Source: JAIEOG01 sp964519985 (GTDB lineage Bacteria; Bdellovibrionota; FAC87; UBA2466). Taken from it: 64,000 nucleotides of DNA. Positions 8,163 through 16,960 of this stretch are shown piece by piece. Made by a program: the position numbers and the translations under genes. The stretch spans positions 271,088 through 335,087 of the forward strand of contig CAZFMF010000001.1 of NCBI GenBank assembly GCA_964519985.1, written 5' to 3'. The notes below the pieces were generated by a model. The model worked only from the letters and a program-made list of their open reading frames with translations. It did not search any database and was not told the origin of the DNA. How positions within the stretch are numbered: position 1 is the first letter of the stretch; every line of letters starts with the position of its first letter.

Positions 8163-9902
8163 TTAGTCGCGCAAGTAGTGGCAGGTGTACCCGCCCGGGT
8201 TTTTCACGAGGTAGTCCTGGTGGTATCCCTCGGCCGGGAAAAAAGTCTTGGCCGGAACGATCTCCGTGACGATCTCGCCCTTCCACTTTCCCGACTTTTG
8301 CACTTCGGCTTTTACCTGCTCCGCGACTTTCTTTTGGCTTTCGTCGTGAAAGAAGATCGCCGAACGGTATTGGGTGCCGACATCGTTTCCCTGCCGGTTT
8401 TTCGTGGTGGGATCGTGCATGCGAAAAAAGTAGCCGAGGATTTCCGCGTACGAGATGCGCTTGGGATCAAAATGGATCTGAATCGATTCCGCGTGCCCGG
8501 TATCGCCCTTCTTCACTTTTTCGTAGACCGGATCCGGTAAATAGCCCCCGGTATAACCCACCTCGGTTTCCACGATCCCGGGAACCTTGCGCAGGATTTC
8601 TTCCATGCCCCAGAAGCACCCGCCGGCGAGCGTGGCGGTGGCGAGGTCCTGAGCATTCGTGGTGTTCTTTTCCGAACTCGCTTTGCCCTTCGCTTTCCCA
8701 AAGAGGGCGAGGAGATGACCGTAACCCTCCGCTTCGAGTTTCTCGACGGGAATAAAGCGGAGAGAAGCGGAGTTGATGCAGTAGCGCAGACCGGTCGGGC
8801 CGGGTCCGTCATTGAAAACGTGCCCTAAGTGCGAGTCCGCGCCCTTCGATCGGATTTCGGTGCGAGGAGCGTGGAGTTTATTGTCCACTTTTGACGTCAG
8901 GCTGGTTTCCTCGATCGGTTTGGTGAAACTCGGCCAGCCGCAGCCCGAATCATATTTGTCCTTCGAGCTAAAGAGAGGTTCGCCGGAGACGATATCGACG
9001 TAGATTCCTTCGGCTTTATGGTTCCAAAATTCGTTCTTGAAGGCGGGTTCCGTCGCTTCGTGCTGAGTCACTTCAAACTGCATCGGGTTCAATTTCTTCT
9101 TCAGCTCTTCGGTCGGCGGCTTGGGGTACTTCACGGCGGCCTCCTTCGACTTGGCTTCTACCCCGGAGGATGCGGTGAGCGCAATGAGGGCCACGCCCGC
9201 CACCCAACGGCCGCTCGCCAACTGCCGAAAGCTCAGCAGGTGTCCGAGCAGCGCGAACGGCACCAGGACGGTGGGCAGCCAAATGTACGGGAAATGGGTT
9301 ACAAACTCATTCGGGGGTCCTTCCGGAAACCAGCGGATGGTCGGGGTGGACAGAATGGCAATCGTGATGATCGTCACCAGTAGGGCGAGTCCCGCCAAGT
9401 TCCAAATCAGGGCGAGTCGCGGCGAGGGTCGCCGGGATAGCCACCACGCCATCGGCAACGCGGTAACCCCCGTGAGGATATCGAAGTTTCGGCCTTCAAA
9501 GGTCATCTGTACCGGGGCGATGCCATCATGATGGGCGAAGTACAAAAGCAGTTCGGCGCCAATGCGGAAGCATTGGAATCCGATGAGCCAAGTCATCGGC
9601 AAGCCCATGGCCCAAGTTCGGCCGATGGGGGAAAAAGCGACCGCAAAAGTCAGTACGAACAAGACTGCCATCATGATCATGAAGGGCGGCGGCACGGGAT
9701 CGAAAGCCCGGACGGCCCCCGAGGCGCCTAGCCAACCGGTGATGGAGAGCCAGATTGCCAGACCGATAGCGACCCCTAGGATATTGCTTTTTTGTCGAGA
9801 AACGGGCAAACCCAGGGCAATTCCAGAACGCAAAGTGGCTCGAATCGTTAGGGCGGCTAGAGTCCAAGCAGTCAAGATGCTAATCCAAGCGGCAATAGGC
9901 AT
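8163..9902 (-). CDS. Membrane domain fused to methionine sulfoxide reductases MsrB and MsrA
   Basis: One continuous 579-residue frame carries three parts. Residues 1-230 hold about seven hydrophobic helices of an unnamed membrane family. Residues 233-250 form another hydrophobic stretch resembling a signal anchor. MsrB follows (resolving motif DSGCGWPSF, catalytic RYCINSASLRF), then MsrA with GCFWG near residue 435 and the C-terminal GYHQDYL. The MsrB part lacks both CxxC zinc pairs that many MsrB proteins have. MsrBA fusions are known, but the membrane module in the same chain is unusual. The enzyme would repair oxidised methionines, probably on the periplasmic side. A sequencing-error fusion of two genes cannot be excluded. 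Confidence 0.88.
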   Translation of the reverse strand: MPIAAWISILTAWTLAALTIRATLRSGIALGLPVSRQKSNILGVAIGLAIWLSITGWLGASGAVRAFDPVPPPFMIMMAVLFVLTFAVAFSPIGRTWAMGLPMTWLIGFQCFRIGAELLLYFAHHDGIAPVQMTFEGRNFDILTGVTALPMAWWLSRRPSPRLALIWNLAGLALLVTIITIAILSTPTIRWFPEGPPNEFVTHFPYIWLPTVLVPFALLGHLLSFRQLASGRWVAGVALIALTASSGVEAKSKEAAVKYPKPPTEELKKKLNPMQFEVTQHEATEPAFKNEFWNHKAEGIYVDIVSGEPLFSSKDKYDSGCGWPSFTKPIEETSLTSKVDNKLHAPRTEIRSKGADSHLGHVFNDGPGPTGLRYCINSASLRFIPVEKLEAEGYGHLLALFGKAKGKASSEKNTTNAQDLATATLAGGCFWGMEEILRKVPGIVETEVGYTGGYLPDPVYEKVKKGDTGHAESIQIHFDPKRISYAEILGYFFRMHDPTTKNRQGNDVGTQYRSAIFFHDESQKKVAEQVKAEVQKSGKWKGEIVTEIVPAKTFFPAEGYHQDYLVKNPGGYTCHYLRD

Positions 9903-9950
9903 GGGGCCAAGCTTAGGCCAAAAACGATTGAGCGTCGATAGCGAGTCGAA

Positions 9951-11078
9951 TTGAGAAAAGCCATCTTCTTCATTCTATTTCTTTCGGCCCCGCTTTTGGC
10001 GGCGGATAGGCTGATGTTTTTAGGTGCGGTCCCCGCCGATGACGGTGCGACGTATATTGTCGTGCGCGTGGGAGAGAACCCGGAAACGGCGTATCCCGCC
10101 ATCCTTCGCCTCCGACCGGATGGCGACCTTGATTTTGACTTCGCGCACCTCGGAATTCTCTCGCTTGAAAACTGGTTGGGCGGATCGCAGGTCAGCCCTC
10201 GCTCGCTGGTCGTGGACCGCGAAGGCGGTCTCGTCGTAGGTGGGACGCTATGGAGTGAAGGCGATCCGGAAGTCTTTGTTTCGAAGTTTGATCGGGGTGG
10301 CCAACCGGCCCAGTTTGGGAAAAACGGATCGGTGTCGATTCCCTATTTGTTGCGTTCGGAGGCCGACGGGTTTTTGGGGATGGCGGTACGTGAGGACGGT
10401 GCGGTGGCTTTTGGACTGCAACTGGAACGCGGGAAGCGGCTGGAACTGGCGGTCGCACTTCTGCACCGCTCGGGTGCGTTTCCGCAAGATTTCGGTGAAG
10501 GGGTCATCAAGCGCCTTCCCGACATCGGCGTTGAGAAGCTTGAGCCCCTCGCGATTCGTTTTGCGGATGGGGATATCGAACTCGTGGCGGGACGAGACCA
10601 GGAAAGAGCCCGGCGTTTTTCTGCTTATCGCTTTGTGGTTCCCATCACCTCCGAGGCGGGTGATGTGCAATGGAGCCGGATCACTCGTTTACAGCAAAAG
10701 GCGCGAGGCGGATGGATTTCCTATGCGGAAAGTTCACCCGACGGCCGGCGCCTCTATCTTGTCCTGACGGGAGAAGAGCAGACGCGCCCGCAAATTCGCC
10801 TGTACCAAGAAGGTCAGTTTTCTCGCAGCAATACGTTTCTTAAGCAACCCATCTTGCGAAACTTCACCTTATTCAACGTGAAGGTGATGGGAGATGGAAC
10901 GCTGGTTCTGATGGGCCAACACGAAGGCTCCACCGCCCTCAAACGCGTGATCTTCGACGCGGACTTGAAATTCGTCGACGAGCTCATGATTCCGAGACTA
11001 TTGAATCTGGATAATGAAAGCTGTGCCCAACGGCTGCTTCGGCACTTTCTCAACGACTTCGACCGTCTAAAGCGCTAG
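9951..11078 (+). CDS. Secreted protein of unknown function, propeller-like repeats
   Basis: This 375-residue protein begins with a signal peptide (MRKAIFFILFLSAPLLAAD) from a TTG start. No strong ribosome-binding site was seen, so the start is tentative. The body has spaced segments of the type GDLDFDF, VDREGGLVVGG and VREDGAVAFG. These resemble delta-60 or beta-propeller repeats in secreted proteins of this group. There is no catalytic motif. The gene diverges from the Msr fusion 48 bases away. Function is unknown. Confidence 0.75.
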   Translation: MRKAIFFILFLSAPLLAADRLMFLGAVPADDGATYIVVRVGENPETAYPAILRLRPDGDLDFDFAHLGILSLENWLGGSQVSPRSLVVDREGGLVVGGTLWSEGDPEVFVSKFDRGGQPAQFGKNGSVSIPYLLRSEADGFLGMAVREDGAVAFGLQLERGKRLELAVALLHRSGAFPQDFGEGVIKRLPDIGVEKLEPLAIRFADGDIELVAGRDQERARRFSAYRFVVPITSEAGDVQWSRITRLQQKARGGWISYAESSPDGRRLYLVLTGEEQTRPQIRLYQEGQFSRSNTFLKQPILRNFTLFNVKVMGDGTLVLMGQHEGSTALKRVIFDADLKFVDELMIPRLLNLDNESCAQRLLRHFLNDFDRLKR

Positions 11079-11114
11079 CACGGCGGTGACGGTTTTTGCC
11101 GCTGCTTCCGTATT

Positions 11115-11141
11115 CCATCGGTAGGCGTGTGCCTACGATGG
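11115..11141. repeat. Stem-loop between two secreted-protein genes
   Basis: CCATCGGTAGGC and GCCTACGATGG pair around a GTGT loop with one bulged G. It follows the stop of the upstream gene by 36 bases and is not followed by a T run. It could mark the 3' end of that transcript or be an mRNA structure before the next gene. Confidence 0.4.
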
Positions 11142-11197
11142 CCATCATCGCCGGTACTGCGCTTGCAAAAAATCTATGGGAATTTGAAGGAGCGCCC

Positions 11198-11479
11198 ATG
11201 CGATTTTTGGCGGGTTTCTTGATGGTATCAGTTTTGAGTTCGAGTGCTTTGGCGGCGAGCGGCAGCAATTGCCGGATGATCGTGCAAACTCACTTTAAGA
11301 ACGGGAACAAAAAAGTTTCGATCGAAGAAACCGGCGCGTCTTCCCACGCCGAGTGCAAGATGGCCGCGCAACAACGCGAACTCGACTCCGGCGATGAAGA
11401 CATCGCCAAAATCAAGGTGGCGTTTGGCTACCGCGAGCTCTCGATTTTAGGTTCCGACGAAGCCGACGCTCAGGAATAG
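11198..11479 (+). CDS. Small secreted protein of unknown function
   Basis: The 93-residue product has a signal peptide (MRFLAGFLMVSVLSSSALAAS) and a mature part with two cysteines (SNCRMIV, AECKM) that could form a disulfide. The ATG at 11198 is chosen because GAAGGAG lies six bases upstream. A longer open frame from 11096 has no such support. No family is recognised. It is followed directly by a terminator-like hairpin and converges on the MFS gene. Confidence 0.75.
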   Translation: MRFLAGFLMVSVLSSSALAASGSNCRMIVQTHFKNGNKKVSIEETGASSHAECKMAAQQRELDSGDEDIAKIKVAFGYRELSILGSDEADAQE

Positions 11480-11517
11480 TATCAAAAAGTACGTGGCACC
11501 TTTTGATACCTATTTTT
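11479..11517 (+). terminator. Hairpin followed by T run, convergent genes
   Basis: GTATCAAAA and TTTTGATAC form a nine-base stem, followed by CTATTTTT on the plus strand. It sits between the convergent small secreted gene and the MFS gene and begins at the stop codon of the former. The loop carries a GTGGCACC motif related to the dispersed AAAAGGTGCC repeats. Confidence 0.65.
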
Positions 11518-12736
11518 CGACGTAGTCGAGATCTTTGCCGTGGGTTTCTTCAAGGGTGCGCAGACTTATTAGCCCGATGAAAGCGCAAGCGAAGCCCACC
11601 GTGAGAGCGCTACCCACTAGCCCCAGCGGTTCCACCAAGGCCCGGAAGGAAGAAGTCGAAAGGACCACCGATCCCCGAACAAAATTGGGGACGCTGGTCG
11701 CGACGGTAGCGCGCAAGTTGGTGCCGAAACTCTCCGCGCCCATGGTCGCGAAGATCGCCCAGTAGCCGCTCGCGATGCCGAGCAACGCGCAAAAGGTGTA
11801 GAAAACGGAATTGCTCATTTCGCGAGTCACGGTGAGCGTGGCCACGACCAAAACGATCAAGCTCAGGATCGAAATCAACACGACCTTTTTGCGGGTGTGG
11901 AAGTACTGGCTCAATCCACCGCTGAGAAAGTCGCCAAGCGAAAGGCCCGCGTAACAAAACAAGATCGCGTAACCGGCGGTGACGGGACCCTGGATATTCA
12001 AAGCGGTCGCAAACTCCGGTGCGAAGGTCATTAGCACGCCGACCACGTACCAAATCGGCACGCCGATCCCGATGCAGCTCAAAAAGCGGGTCAGGCGCTC
12101 GCCATTGTTGAAAAGCATGCGAATGTCGCCGCGGCGAGCTTCTTTCATCTTCCCGGAAAGGTACATTCCCGATTCGAAAACGCCGATGCGCAGGAGCAAG
12201 AGCACTAGCCCTAAGACGCCGCCGATCACATAGGCGGTCCGCCATGGAACGATGTCGGCGGTGAGTCCGGCCACGATCGCGCCGGTGACGCCGACGCCCG
12301 CCACGATGGCCGTGCCGTAGCCGCGAATATGTTTCGGCAGCACCTCGCTCACGAGTGTGATCGCAGCGCCCAATTCTCCGGCCAGACCGACGCCCGCGAC
12401 AAAACGCCAAAAGGCGTACGCCTGCACACTCTCGACGAAGGAGTTGCAGATATTAGCGGTGGAGTACAAAAGGATCGATCCGAAAAGAACCGAGAGGCGG
12501 CCCTTGCGATCGCCCAAGATGCCCCACGCGATTCCGCCCAGCAGCATGCCGAACATCTGCGCGTTAATCAGCGACACGCCCAGCGTGAGCAGTTCACTTT
12601 CGGGTACGCCCAGTGAGCGCAAGCTGGCGACGCGCACGATGGAAAACAAAACGAGGTCGTAGATGTCGACGAAGTAGCCCAGGGCGCCCACGACCACCGG
12701 AATCCAGAGACGTTTGCCTTTAGCGGAGGGACTCAA
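11510..12736 (-). CDS. MFS transporter (sugar/metabolite carrier-like)
   Basis: This 408-residue membrane protein has about twelve helices. It has an MFS loop motif GILGDRKGR between helices 2 and 3 and RFVAGVGLAGELGAA in helix 4, as in the sugar-porter and metabolite-H+ symporter groups. TTG at 12736 is taken as start: GGGAG lies five bases upstream and the overlap with metF is then 17 bases. The in-frame ATG at 12793 would overlap metF by 74 bases. It is co-directional with metF. The substrate cannot be inferred. Confidence 0.82.
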   Translation of the reverse strand: MSPSAKGKRLWIPVVVGALGYFVDIYDLVLFSIVRVASLRSLGVPESELLTLGVSLINAQMFGMLLGGIAWGILGDRKGRLSVLFGSILLYSTANICNSFVESVQAYAFWRFVAGVGLAGELGAAITLVSEVLPKHIRGYGTAIVAGVGVTGAIVAGLTADIVPWRTAYVIGGVLGLVLLLLRIGVFESGMYLSGKMKEARRGDIRMLFNNGERLTRFLSCIGIGVPIWYVVGVLMTFAPEFATALNIQGPVTAGYAILFCYAGLSLGDFLSGGLSQYFHTRKKVVLISILSLIVLVVATLTVTREMSNSVFYTFCALLGIASGYWAIFATMGAESFGTNLRATVATSVPNFVRGSVVLSTSSFRALVEPLGLVGSALTVGFACAFIGLISLRTLEETHGKDLDYVEK

Positions 12737-13583
12737 GAATGCTCCCGATGGTGTCCGATCGATTGAGCACGTAGTAATGGATGCCCGGAACACCTTCTTT
12801 GATGAGGGCCTGGCATTGGCGCGACGCGTGTTCGATGCCGACGCGAATCTGCGCTTCCGGATCGCCTTCGTGCGTTTTTAGGCGTTCCCAAAGCCGATCG
12901 GGTAAGCGCGCGGCGCAAAGGGCCGTGATGCGCTGGACCTGGGAAAGACTCAAGACCGGCAAAATTCCCGGGACAATCGGGATGCGAATGCCCAACGCCG
13001 AGCACTTGTCGCGAAACCGCAAGAAGTCATCATTGTCGAAAAACAGCTGGGTGAAGATCGCATCGGCTCCGGCATCGACCTTATGTCTCAGGCTGAGAAG
13101 GTCCGCCTCGGGACTCGGTGCCTCGCGGTGGGTTTCCGGATAGCCGGCGACGCCAATGCCGAAATGCGGGAATTCGCGTTTGATCAACGCCACCAATTCG
13201 CTGGCGTAGCGCAATCCGCCCGGCGTCGGGACAAATTCATTTTGCCCCTGGGGCGGGTCGCCGCGTAAGGCCATGATGTTTTCAATGCCCAGTTGCGTGG
13301 CTTCGTAAAGCCAGTCGCGCACCTCTTGCACGGTACTCCCCACCACCGTGAAGTGAGCGGTCACCGGCACCTGCAGCCGGCGGCGCATCTGATCCAAGAG
13401 CTCTAATGTTTTGCCCCGGGTCGAACCGCCGGCACCGTAGGTGCAAGAAATGAATACGGGCTCGTGGCGAGTGAGTTGCTTGGAGGTGTGGTGTAGGGCC
13501 TCGGTGCTTTTTTCCGACTTGGGCGGAAAGACCTCAAATGAGATGCCGAGTTTACCTGCCGGATATAGATCGCGTATGCGCAA
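12720..13583 (-). CDS. metF: 5,10-methylenetetrahydrofolate reductase
   Basis: MetF reduces methylene-THF to methyl-THF with FAD, supplying the methyl group for methionine synthesis. The 287-residue protein has the family's N-terminus (SFEVFPPKSE) and the FAD-site segments FISCTYGAGGSTR and NIMALRGDPP. It also has TQLFFDNDDF and RIPIVPGILPV. Length is typical of bacterial MetF. No other methionine genes are adjacent, and it overlaps the downstream MFS gene. Confidence 0.95.
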   Translation of the reverse strand: MRIRDLYPAGKLGISFEVFPPKSEKSTEALHHTSKQLTRHEPVFISCTYGAGGSTRGKTLELLDQMRRRLQVPVTAHFTVVGSTVQEVRDWLYEATQLGIENIMALRGDPPQGQNEFVPTPGGLRYASELVALIKREFPHFGIGVAGYPETHREAPSPEADLLSLRHKVDAGADAIFTQLFFDNDDFLRFRDKCSALGIRIPIVPGILPVLSLSQVQRITALCAARLPDRLWERLKTHEGDPEAQIRVGIEHASRQCQALIKEGVPGIHYYVLNRSDTIGSILESLR

Positions 13584-13610
13584 AGCGTTTTCCTTCAGGC
13601 ATTCATAAAC

Positions 13611-14261
13611 TCAGTGAAGTTCGTATTCAATCGGAACTGTCACATGAAGTACGGAGACCGCCATTTCGGCCGGAATGGGGCGAAACCGGCCCACGTCGGC
13701 CACCAGTTTTACCGCGGCATCATTGAGCAGATCGTGGAGGCAGGGGCGCACCACATGGGGATCCCGAATGGTTCCGTCCAAGTCGAGGTGAAAGCCCACT
13801 TCAACCCGACCGCTCAAGCCCATGTGTCGGGCGCGGACCGGATACGATTTATGCTGGTTGATGAACGCTTCCAACTCGTAAAGATAACGCTCGCGAACCG
13901 AAGCTTGGACTCCCTGCAAATCGCCGATGGGCCCGGACAGTCCCGTGGCCTGAGTCGTATTCCCCAGTACCGGCTCCTGCGGCGTGGCGGGCGCCTGGGC
14001 GACCTTTTCTCTTTCCGAAGGAGCGGAAGTATCGACAGGAGCGCGGGGTGTGCTGCGTCGCCGAGTGGCGTTGAGTTCGGGATTTCCAGTTGGAACCATT
14101 TCCACCCAGTAACCGACGGGTGCTTTCGGCGCGGCCGCGGGTGCGACGAACTGAACCAAAATAAAAATGTGCAGGAGTCCGCTTACCAACCAGGCAAGGG
14201 GGCTCGAGAGGTGGCGCGGAACTGAAAGAGAGAGGGGAATAGATTGCGTCCGCGCGTACAT
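13611..14261 (-). CDS. tonB: TonB-like energy transducer
   Basis: The 216-residue protein has one N-terminal membrane anchor (LAWLVSGLLHIFILVQFV), a Pro/Ala/Thr-rich linker of about 80 residues, and a C-terminal TonB domain (YPVRARHMGLSGRVEVGF, then VGRFRPIPAEM). It would carry proton-motive energy from ExbB/ExbD to outer-membrane receptors. No exbB or exbD gene is nearby. The ATG at 14261 was chosen over upstream in-frame codons because it starts just before the membrane segment. It diverges from the TonB-receptor operon across an 87-base gap with a Fur-box-like site. Confidence 0.88.
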   Translation of the reverse strand: MYARTQSIPLSLSVPRHLSSPLAWLVSGLLHIFILVQFVAPAAAPKAPVGYWVEMVPTGNPELNATRRRSTPRAPVDTSAPSEREKVAQAPATPQEPVLGNTTQATGLSGPIGDLQGVQASVRERYLYELEAFINQHKSYPVRARHMGLSGRVEVGFHLDLDGTIRDPHVVRPCLHDLLNDAAVKLVADVGRFRPIPAEMAVSVLHVTVPIEYELH

Positions 14262-14299
14262 ACGTTTCCTAATTGCAACAATTCGACCAGAAACGCCTT

Positions 14300-14318
14300 G
14301 CAAATGCAAATCATTTAC
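14300..14318. promoter_or_regulatory. Fur-box-like operator
   Basis: The 19 bases GCAAATGCAAATCATTTAC match the classical Fur consensus GATAATGATAATCATTATC at 13 positions and contain the dyad AAATG-N5-CATTT. The site lies between divergent tonB and the receptor operon whose last gene encodes a Fur-family protein. That position suggests metal-dependent autoregulation. A TACAAT hexamer at 14316-14321 could be a rightward -10 element. Confidence 0.6.
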
Positions 14319-14348
14319 AATAACCGTCGAACCAATAGGAGACAGCAT

Positions 14349-14792
14349 ATGAAAAGCATACAAATCGCAGTAAGTGTCCTGATTGGGTTCAGTGGGGTTT
14401 CAGCGTTTTCCGTTCCGGTATTTGAATCGGTGTACGGTGGGTGCACCATCAAGTTGGGCGCCGGTGAATTGTGTCCGCGAACGAAGGTTTGCGAGCTTCG
14501 GATTCTCAAGACCGATTTTCAAAACAACACCAACAAATGGGAAGATTTCCGGGCAGAAGTGCAAACGTCTTTTAGCCATGGGCGCCATGTCCCGGGCGAT
14601 GTTGTGATTAAAACGGTGGCGAGCGACGACAAGCTGATGCAAGGCAAGAACGCGGAGGCGTCCGTCAATGCGACCCTGAACGAGGGCAAGAAGTTCGAAT
14701 CGTTGCGCAACTATAGTTTGGATTGGGATCATGGTGACCATGCCCATACCCACAACTGCTTCGGTTTAAAGGTGCGATCTAAAGCCCCGTGA
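14349..14792 (+). CDS. Small exported protein with a His-rich tail
   Basis: This 147-residue protein has a signal peptide (MKSIQIAVSVLIGFSGVSAF). It also has several cysteines (GGCTIKLGAGELCPRTKVCEL) and a C-terminal metal-ligand-like cluster, DWDHGDHAHTHNC. AGGAGA lies seven bases before the ATG. It is the first gene of the receptor-thioredoxin-Fur operon, and its stop overlaps the receptor's GTG start (GTGA). A periplasmic metal-binding or chaperone role fits the His/Cys content and context, but no family is recognised. Confidence 0.75.
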   Translation: MKSIQIAVSVLIGFSGVSAFSVPVFESVYGGCTIKLGAGELCPRTKVCELRILKTDFQNNTNKWEDFRAEVQTSFSHGRHVPGDVVIKTVASDDKLMQGKNAEASVNATLNEGKKFESLRNYSLDWDHGDHAHTHNCFGLKVRSKAP

Positions 14793-16960
14793 AGTCCTTC
14801 ATTTTCATTCTTTTGATGTCCTCCGCGGTTTTCGCCGCGGAGGACACTTCGAAATCCGAACCCGAAAAAGCGCAGCTGGGAACGGTGCACGTTCAGTCGA
14901 GCGATATCGGGCTGGTGAAACGCCATGAAGTGATTAAGACGGAGGTCATCCGCAAGGAAGCCATCCAACACAAACGGGCGCAGACCTTGGCCGATGCGGT
15001 CTCCAACCAAGTCGGAATCGACGCCCAAAATTCTTGCGCGAATTGTGGTTCCAAGCGGGTCACGATCAATGGCTTACGCGGCGAGCACACCACGGTGCTC
15101 ATCGACGGCATGCCGATGCACTCGGCCATATCGAGCTTTTACGGGATGGATGCGATTCCGGTCGTCGGCATTGAATCGATCGAAGTTTCTCGCGGGGCCG
15201 GCGCTTCGCTCGTCGCGCCCGAGGCCATCGGGGGGGTGATCAACATTATCACCGTGCGGCCCAAGGAGAATGGGCTTACCCTCGATAGCAATCTCGGCAC
15301 CCACCGTACCGGTTTTCTTTCCGTGCTGGGCAATGCGGTGGCGGGAGAAGGAAAATACCGTCTCTTGCTCGCCGGACAATTGAGCAACCAGGGGGCGTGG
15401 GATGCGGATGGAAACCGCGTTTCCGAAGCGCCGGATCTTAAGAACCAAAGTTTCTTCGTGAAGGGTTCGGGCGATTTGGGCCCCTCGGATCGGCTTGAAG
15501 CCCGTTACGCGCGCCAGACGGTCACTATCTTAGGTGGCGTCGTCGACGGCGTTCGACCGACCGCGGTGACCGCGCAGCCGCTCGCCAATGAAAACGCCAA
15601 GAATCTTTTTCAGGATAACGACATCGCCGGCGCTTTTCTCGGCACCGGGGATCAGATCGCCGATCTCGTCGATCTCAAACGGCATGAGGGAATGCTGCGC
15701 TGGAACCATTTCTTTGGTAGCGAGGCGCAAATTCAGGTCTCGTCGGCATTGGCGGAGCAAAAGCAAAGCAGCATTTACATGCATGGCTATGACTACGCCA
15801 ATCGTGACCTGCTTTGGTTCAACGACGCACGGGTTATGTTTTCGTTGAGCGATAGTCTCTTTATCACGACGGGCGCGGAGCTGAAGAACCAGGACATGAG
15901 TTCCGCTTCGCACAAGCTTTATGTCGTCAATGGGCTGGCCGCCGATGATTTCAGCTACCGTTCCCGGGCGGGATACCTTCAGGGCGTTTGGGTCGCATCC
16001 GAGGAAGTCGAGCTGTCGACGGCGCTGCGCTATGACCGGATGCAAGTCGATCGCAAGAGTCAGACCGCGCAGCGATATGAGATTGATTCCGGAATGTGGG
16101 CGCCGCGCGCGCACTTGAAAGTGGCTCACGGTCCGAATTGGACTTCGCGCCTGACTTACGGGCGCGGTTATCGCCCGCCCCTTAGCTTTTTTGAATCGCA
16201 GCATGGTCTGAGTGAAGCGGGTTTCAGTATGGCCATCACGGATATCGAGCGTTCCCATTCGGCGGGCTACTCGATCGCTTACGCGAGACCGGGTTTGGCG
16301 GTTACCGGTTCCTCGCACCATACTTGGTTGACCGGGATGGCCTACGCCGAAGCGGAGGCGGGACCGAGTGGTGAGGCGCTTTTCAAGAACTATCCGAGCG
16401 AACTGAAAGTCTGGGCCAATGATATTGTGGTGTCGTGGGATGTGCGGCCCGATTGGAACTTGCAATTGAGCTACGAGAACTTCCGCATGCAGGGCGAGTT
16501 CAAACGATTGCTCCCGGCGGCCGCGGTGGAACAGCGCGCGCGCTTGGTGTCTGACTTCCACTATGGAAACTGGGAATTTGTGAACACGATCAATTGGGTC
16601 GGCCCGCGCAATTTGGCGGCGTACGGATATGACCAGCATTTTCGCAGCATTCATGATGCGCCAATCGATCCGACGGATCTGCCACTGGGCAATGCTTGGC
16701 AAACCAATGAGCGTAAGGGGCAGCGTGCGCCGGGCTTTTTTACGTGGGATATCTACTTGGGTTGGACGTTGCGTGAGAAATATACTTTCTATGCTTCGGT
16801 GCAAAACGTACTCGACACCACGCAGAATAAGTTTGGCGATTCGCCGCTGAACTTTGCGTCGCATGGCAACGACCCGATGCATTTTCATCTCGACAACAAC
16901 CACACCTGGGGTCCTTTGCGGGGGCGAATCTTCGCCTTGGGGTTTAAGGCGCAATTATGA
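14789..16960 (+). CDS. TonB-dependent outer-membrane receptor with CxxC in the plug
   Basis: The 723-residue receptor has a signal peptide, then a plug domain containing RVTINGLRGEHTTVLIDGMP and VSRGAGASLVAPEAIGGVIN. A long barrel follows, ending in an aromatic-rich strand (RGRIFALGFKAQL). The plug carries C83-A-N-C86 just before its first strand, an uncommon feature. Energised by TonB, it would import a metal or metal chelate. The start is GTG, with a GTGA overlap upstream and an ATGA overlap with the thioredoxin-like gene downstream. The Fur-type regulator and Fur-box-like site point to metal-controlled expression. The metal is not determined. Confidence 0.88.
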   Translation: MKSFIFILLMSSAVFAAEDTSKSEPEKAQLGTVHVQSSDIGLVKRHEVIKTEVIRKEAIQHKRAQTLADAVSNQVGIDAQNSCANCGSKRVTINGLRGEHTTVLIDGMPMHSAISSFYGMDAIPVVGIESIEVSRGAGASLVAPEAIGGVINIITVRPKENGLTLDSNLGTHRTGFLSVLGNAVAGEGKYRLLLAGQLSNQGAWDADGNRVSEAPDLKNQSFFVKGSGDLGPSDRLEARYARQTVTILGGVVDGVRPTAVTAQPLANENAKNLFQDNDIAGAFLGTGDQIADLVDLKRHEGMLRWNHFFGSEAQIQVSSALAEQKQSSIYMHGYDYANRDLLWFNDARVMFSLSDSLFITTGAELKNQDMSSASHKLYVVNGLAADDFSYRSRAGYLQGVWVASEEVELSTALRYDRMQVDRKSQTAQRYEIDSGMWAPRAHLKVAHGPNWTSRLTYGRGYRPPLSFFESQHGLSEAGFSMAITDIERSHSAGYSIAYARPGLAVTGSSHHTWLTGMAYAEAEAGPSGEALFKNYPSELKVWANDIVVSWDVRPDWNLQLSYENFRMQGEFKRLLPAAAVEQRARLVSDFHYGNWEFVNTINWVGPRNLAAYGYDQHFRSIHDAPIDPTDLPLGNAWQTNERKGQRAPGFFTWDIYLGWTLREKYTFYASVQNVLDTTQNKFGDSPLNFASHGNDPMHFHLDNNHTWGPLRGRIFALGFKAQL

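Noticed and set aside
11610..12410. 266-residue Arg-rich minus-strand frame
   Set aside because: Out-of-frame shadow of the MFS gene; composition (Arg/His-rich) is typical of frame-shifted GC-rich DNA.
15530..16954. 474-residue open frame on the minus strand inside the TonB receptor gene
   Set aside because: High-GC shadow frame; the receptor frame on the plus strand has plug and barrel motifs and coupled neighbours.
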